From NCBI GenBank assembly GCA_029565685.1, contig JAKQNR010000051.1, positions 1-64,000 of the forward strand: DNA of 64,000 nt. Direction: 5' to 3'. The position numbers and the translations under genes are program-made. Source of the stretch: a bacterium (lineage in GTDB: Bacteria; Zhuqueibacterota; Zhuqueibacteria; Residuimicrobiales; Residuimicrobiaceae). Position 1 is the first letter of the stretch. The number at the start of each line of letters is the position of its first letter. This document shows positions 1 through 9,000 of the stretch, in pieces. The notes under the pieces are model-generated. The model was given only the letters and a program-made list of their open reading frames with translations, had not been told where the DNA came from and ran no database searches.

Positions 1-282
1 TAGTTGCGACGAAAAGAAAGAATGCATATAATAAAATACCCCCAAAAAACGGAGAAGAGGAAGGCACAGACAGCTTGTTTGTTGCCTTTCTCTTACCGCT
101 TTAAAAAGAGCGTTGAGGTCAATTGGCCTAAACGGAAATAAGCCGCCGGCTGTACAAGGCCTTTGCTGGCTGCGCCATGCTGCAGATAGCGTGGCTTGAG
201 GAGAGACGACGAGCAATGCGACAGGGTCCATGCTGCCGGGGAGTCGCTCTGTCGGCGAAGAGGCAACCCCTTCAGCAGCAGC
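1..282. other. Non-coding stretch downstream of lptG
   Basis: I see no convincing gene here. The short open frames lack a ribosome binding site and protein-like composition. The stretch lies past the stop of the minus-strand lptG gene, so it may hold its terminator, but I find no clear hairpin followed by a T-run. Confidence 0.4.
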
Positions 283-1359
283 CTATTTCTGCGTGCGCAA
301 TAAGATCAGCAGACCGCCCAATGCGAAGAGGCCGTTAGGGGACCAGGCGGCGAACAGCGGCGGCAACACGCCGTTCTGGCCAAAGGACTGGCAGATCTTG
401 ACCAGGCCGAAATAGACGAAGCAGATGATCAAGCTGAGGCCAAAGCCGGTGGCTCCGCCGCTGCGCCGCTTGGGCGAAGCCAGCGGTGCGCCGAACAGCA
501 CGATGATAAAATTAGCGAACGGAATCGAGAGCTTTAGATACAGGTCCACCAGCCAGTGGCTTTCATCGCCGCCGTTTTGGCGCACTTCTTCGATAAAGGC
601 GGTCAGCTCCTGATAGGACATCTCCTCCGGTTGTTTTAGCACCTTGGCAAAATCCTGCGGCCTGAGATTTTCATCCTCCAGCCTCTTTTCTTCAAACAGG
701 GCCACGGTCTCCTGCCCCTGATCAAAGATCCGTTCCACGCCGTTGCGAAGCACCCAGCCGCTGTCCTCCCAGGCCATGGTGCGGCAATCCAGCCGGTAGA
801 GCAGCTCCAGACCTTCGAACCGCCGAACGCTGACATGGTGGCCGATGTTGCGGGCGGCGTCAAAGTAGCGCATGCTGATCAGGCGATTGCGGTCATCGCG
901 CATGAATACATTGTTGATGCGCTTGCGATGGGACTCGCGTTTTTTTTCTACATAGTGGTCGATGAGCAGGGCGCGGCTGCTGCTGGCCTGCGGCACCACA
1001 TATTCGCTAAAGTAATAGGCTACGATGCTGATGAGAAAGGCGAACACCAGCAGCGGAGCCAGCGTGCGATAGAGAGAGACTCCGGAAGCGGACATGGCGA
1101 CGATTTCATTTTGCCGCGCCATGTTGCCGACGCTGAACAGACTGGCCAGCAGCATGGCGACCGGAAGAGTCAGAATGACGATGTAGGGCAGGTAATAGAC
1201 ATACAGCTTGAGCACGATCAGGCCGGGCACCTTTTCGCCGATGTAGACGTCCAGCCGTTCGATCGAGTCCACGATCAAAAAAATGCAGATAAAGGCGATG
1301 AGAGAGAAAAACAGGACAAAACAGAAACGGCGCAGGATGTACCGGTCCAGCACTCTCAT
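283..1359 (-). CDS. lptG: LptF/LptG family LPS export permease (second of pair)
   Basis: Inner-membrane permease of the YjgP/YjgQ family. With LptF and the ATPase LptB it extracts lipopolysaccharide from the inner membrane and passes it to the periplasmic Lpt bridge. The 358-residue protein begins MRVLDRYILRRF, has three N-terminal membrane segments within about residues 12-115, a periplasmic domain in the middle and three more segments in the last 90 residues, including the family signature near FIIVLFGAPLAS. I chose the ATG at 1359 over the longer frame because it forms an ATGA overlap with the stop of the upstream lptF-like gene, indicating translational coupling. Which paralogue is F and which is G is inferred from order; both belong to the same Pfam family. 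Normal length for the family. Confidence 0.88.
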   Translation of the reverse strand: MRVLDRYILRRFCFVLFFSLIAFICIFLIVDSIERLDVYIGEKVPGLIVLKLYVYYLPYIVILTLPVAMLLASLFSVGNMARQNEIVAMSASGVSLYRTLAPLLVFAFLISIVAYYFSEYVVPQASSSRALLIDHYVEKKRESHRKRINNVFMRDDRNRLISMRYFDAARNIGHHVSVRRFEGLELLYRLDCRTMAWEDSGWVLRNGVERIFDQGQETVALFEEKRLEDENLRPQDFAKVLKQPEEMSYQELTAFIEEVRQNGGDESHWLVDLYLKLSIPFANFIIVLFGAPLASPKRRSGGATGFGLSLIICFVYFGLVKICQSFGQNGVLPPLFAAWSPNGLFALGGLLILLRTQK

Positions 1360-2741
1360 GCGGGCCTCCGGGTCCACCGTTTGAACAGTTTTTTGAACCG
1401 CACGCTCAAAATGGATGTGGCTTCATAGGTGGAGTGAAACACCAGATACAGGCCGGCTATGCCGACGAGGATGTTGGCGGTCCACATGGCGGCGAACGGC
1501 GTGATCAATTGTTTATCCGCCAATTCCTCTCCGCCGATCAACGTAGTCCAGTAAAGCAGGAAAAAGGCAAAGCTGATGCCGCCGGCCATGGCAAGAGATC
1601 CACGCCGGGCCATGATGCCGAGCGGAGCGCCGATGAGTACAAAGATGATGCATGCCACGGGGATAGAATATTTTTTCTGCACCTCCACCATCAGGCTGCT
1701 GTTCTTCCGCTGCAGATGGTGAAGCGTGGAGAGCCGTCCGTCGATCTGCTGCTGCAGTCGCAGATGATCCGCAAGGACGCCGCTCAGAGGCGGTAGAGCC
1801 TGGGTTGGCGGCTCATCGCCAACCGTCGGCCGGCCGAGCCGGGCAAAGGTCTCTGGTTTGGAGAAATAGCGATGAAAATGATCGCCGATTTGCTGCGTCA
1901 GCTCCCGGCGGTTCCTCTCGATATCCTGTTCGTTGGTGTTAATCTCCGCCAGCATCATGGCGCTGCTTTTCTCGCGATCTCCGCGCGCCTGCGAGTCGCT
2001 GCGTTCCAGCGCCATGCCCGGCACGGACACGGCGAGGTTCTGCTTGGGGAAAGAGAGCTTGCGGTATTGCTCCAGTTTTTTCAGATCGAGTTCGTGCATT
2101 TCGCCGTCATAGAGGGTCAACAGCAGCATCTCCGCCTGCTGGTTGAAAAAGATAGAGCCGCGTTTTGCAAAGATGATCTTGCTGACATCCGCAGCGCTGT
2201 TGTCGTCGATGAACACGGAATCGACAAAGGCGGTATCGCCCTTTTGCACGATGTTTTGCACCCGCAGAGTAAAGTCCGGCAGATCGCGATAAATGACGCC
2301 GGCCTCAAGACGGATGGTCGGCTTTTTGCGGTAGATGTCGGCGGTCAGCAGACGGGCGCGGTGGTTGAAATCGGGCAGCACGTGGTCATTGAACCAGATC
2401 ATCATCGCGGCCAGCAGAATAGAGGCCAGCAGCACCGGTTTGATCATGGTGAGCACGCTGACCCCGCTGGCTTTCATGGCTGTAATCTCTTGATCGCCGC
2501 TGAGACGGCCAAAGGCCATCACAGTGGCCACCAGCACCGACATGGGCGCGGCCAGGGCGATAATCCAGGCTAATTGCAGAAAAAAGAATTCCACCACAGT
2601 GGCCAAACTCAAGCCCTTGCTGAGGATGCGGCTTAAATCGCGAAAAACCAGGTTTAAAATGAAGAGCAGTGTGATGACGCACATGGAGAAGACAAATGGG
2701 CCAAAATGCTCTTTTAAAACGTATCGGGATAGAATTCGCAT
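1356..2741 (-). CDS. lptF: LptF/LptG family LPS export permease (first of pair)
   Basis: 461-residue permease of the YjgP/YjgQ family, first gene of a two-gene minus-strand operon with lptG. It starts MRILSRYVLKEHFGPF, with membrane segments at about residues 12-33, 50-75 and 98-118, a long periplasmic beta-jellyroll region, then segments after YSIPVACIIFVLIGAPLGIMA. The motif GRLSGDQEITAMKASGVS after the second helix is typical of the family. It is about 100 residues longer than lptG because of an insertion at about residues 250-330 that contains a predicted helical stretch (EINTNEQDIERNRREL), a longer form I associate with FCB relatives. Its role is LPS transport out of the inner membrane with LptB. 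Confidence 0.88.
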   Translation of the reverse strand: MRILSRYVLKEHFGPFVFSMCVITLLFILNLVFRDLSRILSKGLSLATVVEFFFLQLAWIIALAAPMSVLVATVMAFGRLSGDQEITAMKASGVSVLTMIKPVLLASILLAAMMIWFNDHVLPDFNHRARLLTADIYRKKPTIRLEAGVIYRDLPDFTLRVQNIVQKGDTAFVDSVFIDDNSAADVSKIIFAKRGSIFFNQQAEMLLLTLYDGEMHELDLKKLEQYRKLSFPKQNLAVSVPGMALERSDSQARGDREKSSAMMLAEINTNEQDIERNRRELTQQIGDHFHRYFSKPETFARLGRPTVGDEPPTQALPPLSGVLADHLRLQQQIDGRLSTLHHLQRKNSSLMVEVQKKYSIPVACIIFVLIGAPLGIMARRGSLAMAGGISFAFFLLYWTTLIGGEELADKQLITPFAAMWTANILVGIAGLYLVFHSTYEATSILSVRFKKLFKRWTRRPA

Positions 2742-3064
2742 GGTTGACGTTTCGCATCAGTAAATGAAAGAAAAGACAGCTTGTTTAAAAATAGTAAAAA
2801 TAATGTTTAACATCAAGAAAAAATTTCAACTTCGGCTAATTCTTCGTTTCTTCGCTCGGCTTGGTTCGATATTTGCATGACTGGTTCAGGAGTGATGCCG
2901 TTCTCGGCTTCTTGCCGGTACAAGGTTGGGAACTATTTGCAGTTAGGTAAGTTTTTTATATTGCTCCTGATCATAATTATCATTAAATTAAACTTTCACC
3001 GCAGGCATGCCCGGCTGCACCGGGTCCTTCTTCATCCTGACAAAGGAGCCTTTTATCGTCGCGT
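2742..3064. other. Divergent intergenic region lptF / sprA
   Basis: 323 bases between divergent genes, AT-rich, holding the presumed promoters of lptF (minus) and sprA (plus). On the plus strand TTGCTC, 17 bases and TAAATT occur near 2962-2990, and an AAGGAG lies at 3043-3048, but neither is decisive. No small gene is supported. Confidence 0.45.
2788..2816 (-). promoter_or_regulatory. Candidate promoter for lptF-lptG
   Basis: On the minus strand TTGATG, a 17-bp spacer and TATTTT lie about 50 bases upstream of lptF. Both hexamers deviate from the sigma-70 consensus, and the surrounding sequence is AT-rich, so the match is weak. Confidence 0.3.
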
Positions 3065-6000
3065 TTGCTACTGATCTGTAACTGTCAGCTGAACCAGCGG
3101 AACCAATCACAGTCCTTGAAGACCTTGAGCGACAAACAGCGGTCGAATCTCACCCTTTTGCCTGCGGTGATGTTCTCGATCCTTTTCCATTTCCTGTTGC
3201 GCGGTGAGGCTTGGGCGGATAAACACGCCGATGCCGCTGCCGAGGTGCAGCCTTATATCGGCATGCAGCTGCCGCACGCCGCAGACCCCCGGGTGCCGAT
3301 CCTCGAGGAGGAGCCGTTTCTCGGATTGCATATGAACGGAGCGCGCACGCCGGTTTTGAAAAGGACGCTCTCCGCGTTGCGGCGTGAAGTGAAAATCGAT
3401 TCCACCGGCAAGAACATCAACTTTGTCGAAAAGTTCGATCAGGTGGATTTCCGCTTGCCGACGTTTCTTTCGCTGTCGGATTATGTCCAGATCCGACGCA
3501 TGCACAATCAAAGCACCCTGTGGGTGCGCAGTGCGCTGGCCAAGCTGGGCGAGAGCAGTGCCGGACATACCGGCGGCGCCCTGCGCATCGATATTCCGGT
3601 GGAGATCAAGAACCGCACCTTTCAGGCCATCTTTGGCGGCGGCACCGTGGGATTGGATGTCACCGGGGAGATCAACATCAAGGGCGGATTGCGCAATGAA
3701 AAGCGCAGCGAAGTGTCCACGTCGTTGGCCAACGGCAGCCATACCAGTTTTACCATGGAGCAGACCCAGCGTTTTCAGGTGCAAGGCCATGTGGGCGAAA
3801 AGGTGACCATCGGCGTGGATCAGGACTCTGAACGCGCTTTTGATTTTGAAAACAATCTGCACTTGAGCTACAAGGGCAACGAAGACGAAATTGTTCAATC
3901 CATCGAGGCCGGCAACATCGCGCTGTCGCTGCCAGGCACCCGCTTTGTCACCTTCGGCGGGCAGAGCAGCGGTTTGTTCGGCCTCAAGGCGGCGATGAAC
4001 TTCGGCAGGCTGCAATTGACCGCCATCGCCAGCCAGGAGAAGGGGGAGAATAAAAAACTCTCCCTGTCCGGCGGCGCGTCGCAGAACAAGCAGACCATCG
4101 AAGATTACAGCTATATCAAGAATCAGTACTTTTTTCTCGACGAGCATTACCGCAATTACTACCCGCAGCGGTCGTCGGACGGTTTGTTCCTCTATGACCC
4201 CAATCGCAACATCACCGATATAGAAGTGTACACCTCCCAACCCAATTTTCAGAATCAGCCGGACAAAGCCATCCGCGGCTGGGCGTGGTCGGTCGCTAGA
4301 AAGGACACCAACACGCAGGTGATCAGGACGCGCAGCGACACGGTTTCGAGCAAAGCGATGTATCTCGGCTATTTCATCCGCCTGGAAAAGACCAACTATG
4401 ATTTCAATCCCGAGTTGGGTTATATTCGGCTGCACAGCCCGCTGAGCACCGGCGAGGTGCTGGCGGTCGCTTACCGGGACAGCTCGGGCTATGTGCGCGG
4501 CATGATCGACTTTGATTCCAAAAAGGACCGGGTGATCCAGCTGCGCATGCTGCGGTCGGAAAATCCCATGCCCTCGGATCCGACCTGGGACCTGGAATGG
4601 AAACACGTTTACAGTCTGGGCACGAGCAACATTCCGGAGGATGGATTTAACCTCAAGATCTATTACAAACCGCCTTCCGGCGATCCGCAGGAGACGATCG
4701 AGATCAACGGCGCGGCCAAATCCTATCTGCAGATTTTCGGCCTGGACCGGGTGGACAAGGTCGGCAACCTCAAGCCGGACAACGTGGTAGACAAAAACGA
4801 CAACGTGCTGCGGCTGGCCAGCGGCGAGTTGTGGTTCCCGGAACTGCGTCCTTTTGATCCGCTGAATCCGGCCACCGAGCTGCCTGATGACAAACGCACG
4901 CGCGCCATCTATGATACGACAGTGCAGAGTTACATCACCGCGCAGAGCAAGTTTTACATCGAGGTCGAATCGCAGACCCGCAGCGCCGAATACCGCCTGG
5001 GCATGAACATCATCGAGAACTCGGAAGAGGTGACGCTCAACGGCCGCAAACTCAACCGCGGAACAGATTATACCATCGACTATTTCACCGGCACTCTGCG
5101 CATGCTCAATGAAGAGGCCACCCGGCCGACGGCCAACGTCGATGTGACCTATGAGAGCAACCAGATGTTCCAGATCGATAAAAAGACGATCATGGGCGCG
5201 CGCGCCGAGTATGCGTTGTGGGACGACAGCTTTATCGGCGGCACGTTCCTGTATTTGAACGAGAGAACCCTGGAGCAAAAAGTCCGCGTGGGCAAAGGTC
5301 CGATGCGCAACATGGTGTGGGACGTCAACACCTCCATGACCATGAAGCCTTTCTTTATGACGCGCGCCGCCAATTTTTTGCCGTTTGTCGATACCCGCGC
5401 CCCCTCGACGCTGCGCTTTGAGGGCGAGGTGGCGCAGGTCATCCCCAACCCGAATACGATCAACAACGAGTCCACCGACGACAACGACGGCGTAGCTTAC
5501 ATTGACGATTTTGAAGCGGCCAAGAGTATGACGCCCCTGGGCATCTCCCGGCGCAGCTGGAGCCTGAGCTCGGTCCCGCAGACCCGTCTGGAATACCGGC
5601 CGGGCACCAGCGCGGTGGACTTGACCTATCGCGGCGATCTGCAGTGGTGGGAACCCTATGGTCAATATCCGATCCAGGAGATCTGGCCGAACCGCGATGT
5701 GACCAGCAGCACCGCCAGCACTACCTCGATCCTACAGATCAAGTTCACCCCGCCCGACTCGGTCGCGGATAAAGCCAGGGCCTGGGGCGGCATTCAAAAA
5801 GCTCTGTCCGCCGGCTATTGGGATCAGACCGAGAGCAAGTATCTGGAGATCTGGGTGCACGGCGATTCGGGAACCATGCATATCGATCTGGGAAGCATCT
5901 CCGAGGATATCATTCCCAACAATGAATTGAACACTGAAGACAAGATGCGCAACATGATCCGCAACAACGTGCTCGACGACGACGAAGATGTAGGCATTGA

Positions 6001-9000
6001 CGGCATGGCGGACAACGATCCTCGCGCCATCGTCGCCGGCGGCGATTACTGGGACATCAACGGCAACGGCATCCGCGACCGGGGCGAACCATACAGCAAC
6101 GACAACTGGAGGTACACGGAGCGCAGCGACGACTATTCGGAAATCAACGGTATGGAGGGCAATGCCAATGATTACGGCGGCCGCATTCCGGACACCGAGG
6201 ATATGAATCGAAACGGCGGTCTGGACCGGCGCAACGACTATTTCGAATACAGCGTGAACCTCGATCCCAACGGCCCGGACAAGGCGTATTTGGTCAGTAC
6301 CAACGAAGGCAAGTACTACCAGACCAAATGGAAGCTCTACCGGATTCCGCTGCGCGGCGCAACGGACATCACTCGCGAGATCGGCAATCCCTCGATCACC
6401 GAGATCTCTTATGTTCGCCTCTGGTTCGATGGATTCCATGGGCCGGGCTCGGTCTGGATCGCTGACATCAACCTGGTGGGCAATGAATGGAAGGAACTGG
6501 GTGTGGCGGATGCGGCCAGGCCGGAACAGTACGTTCTGCCGGCGGATTCCACCAAGGGCGTTTTTGCCACGGTGTTGAACACGCATGAGGATCCCGATTA
6601 CATCGCGCCTCCGGGCGTCCGCGGAGAGATCGACAAGATCACCCAAGCGCAGCAGCGCGAGCAGGCGCTGGTGATGACGGTCAAAAACCTGCAGTTCGGC
6701 GAAAACGGCGTGCTGCAAAAGACTTTTTATGAGGCGCAGGATTACATCAACTACCGCACTCTGAAAATGTTCGTCGGCGGCAACGATGTGCGCCAACGGC
6801 ATATCAGCGAGGACTCCAGTCAGATCGAATTCTTTCTCCGTTTCGGCGCGGATCTGAACAACTATTATGAGATCCGCGAAAAAGTATACGACGGGTGGGA
6901 TCCGCGCAACAACATTGAAGTGGATCTAGTTGAACTGTCGGCGATCAAGCTGATTGCCGAGAACTATGACAGCACCGGGGATCGGACCGGCTATCAAAAG
7001 ATCACCGCCGAGGGCAAAACCCTGTTCATCAAAGGCAGCCCGGCGCTGCGCAACGTGCGCATGCTGGTGGTCGGCGTGCGCAACCTCAGCGAGGAGCCGT
7101 TCAACGGCGAGCTCTGGCTCAACGAGCTGCGTCTGTCCAACGTCAAAAAGGACAAAGGCATGGCCTATCGCGTGCGCGTGGATTTCGATTGGGCCGACCT
7201 GCTGCGGTTTAACGGCGAGGTCAACAAACAGGATGCCGACTTTCACAACATCTCCACCCGTTACGGCGACGGGGACAATTCTATCGCGGGCAATTTTCAG
7301 GCCAGCATCAACCTCGACAAGTTTTTGCCGCGCAAATTGGGATTGAGCATTCCGGTCAGCTATAATTATGGCCGCAACGAATCGACGCCCAAATACAAGC
7401 CCGGCACCGACGTACAAGTGACCAGCGCGCTGCCGGATTCCATCCTCGAGCAGATACGCACGATGAATGAAAAACAAGGGTTCACCGTCTCCTTTGGCAT
7501 CAATTCGCGCTCCAACCACTTTATCGTCAAGAATCTTTTATCCGGTCTGCGCGCCAACTATTCCCAGTCCGAGGCCAAGGGCAGCAGCTCGACGATGAAG
7601 CACACCTCGAACCTGTCGCAGTCCGGCAACCTCGATTGGGGCGTGACCTTTGGGCCGAACAACTATTTCCGTCCTTTCAAGTTCCTCGGCCAGTCCCCGC
7701 TGCTGTTGCGTTTCTCGGAGATGAAGATGTTCTATACTCCGACGAATTTCAACGCCAAAATTTCAGGCACGCGCACCCTGAGCGAACAGCTGACGCGGAC
7801 CAAATTGTTCACCGATAACAATACCTACAGTTTTAATTCGAGCCTCAGCTCGCAGGTCAAGCTGTTCGAGAGCTTGTCCCTGGACCTCAGCCGGAGTCAT
7901 GTCAACGATCTGCAGGACATTCCCAGCGATTCGCTGCGCATGATGCTCAATCAGGGCCGTCTCGGCATTCTGACCAATATGACGCAGAATGTGTCTCTGC
8001 GCTATAATCCCAAGATCTTTAGCTGGCTGACCACCAACGGCTCCTACTCTTCTAATTTCCGATACGGCTTCAACCGCCAACAACGGCTGCGCGACGTCTC
8101 CATGGGCAAAACCTACAACCTGTCCGGCAGTTTTGATCTGGCGGGCTTGTTTAAAAGCCTGTACCGTCCCGGCGGCAGCCGGTCGGGGCCGTCGCAAAGG
8201 CCGCGACCCGGCGTTTCCGCCGGCCAGCAGGGACGGCCTCAGCCTGTGCGAGGGCGTCCTTCGCGCGACGCAGCGGGCGCTGACCGGCCGTCCACTCCCT
8301 CTGCAGGCCAGGAGAAAGAGGGCGCTGATGCCAAGGAACAGGCCAAGCGCGAGAAATTGCTTCGACAGCAGGAACAAAAGGTGGCAGAGCGGGTCACACG
8401 CGCCCGCATGGCATTGGCGAAGGCGGCGAGCAAGGATCCCAAGGCGGACTCTACCGCGCTGAAACAGGCGCTGGCCGATTCGGCGCTGTTCAAGAGCCAG
8501 GGCGTATTCAAAACCGATGAGGAACTCAAGAGGGAACAGCAGCAGAAAGAACAGGAAGCAAAAGATAAACTGATGCGGGAAAAACGGGAGAAGGAGCAGC
8601 AGGCCAGGGCAGCGAAAGAAAGAGCCGAACAGCTCAAAAAGGAGAAACAGGCCCGCGGCAAGGAATGGCTCAAGCGGGAGAAACAGGTGCTCGAGCGGTT
8701 ATCCCGGCTGCGCAAAGAATTGCTGGAAAAACGCGACAAAGGTTTGCCGGCCGATTCCACCGATTATCGCGCCGCGCAGGCGGATTCCGTCCAGCTGATG
8801 GCCATGGAGATCAAATCGCCGGAACGGATAAAGATGGAGAAGGAACTGCAGTCCCGACTGGATCAGGCGCGCGAACAGATCGCCAAAGCGGCGAAAAAGG
8901 GCGGCGTTGTCGATTCGACCGCTCTTGAACGGGCGCTGGCGGATTCGCTCTCACTCAAGACTACAGGAAAAATGAAACTGGCGGAGCAGTACAAGCTGGA

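Noticed and set aside
3107..5665. An 852-codon frame on the minus strand inside sprA
   Set aside because: Antisense shadow of a GC-rich gene; the plus-strand frame has clear SprA homology, a signal peptide and matching composition.
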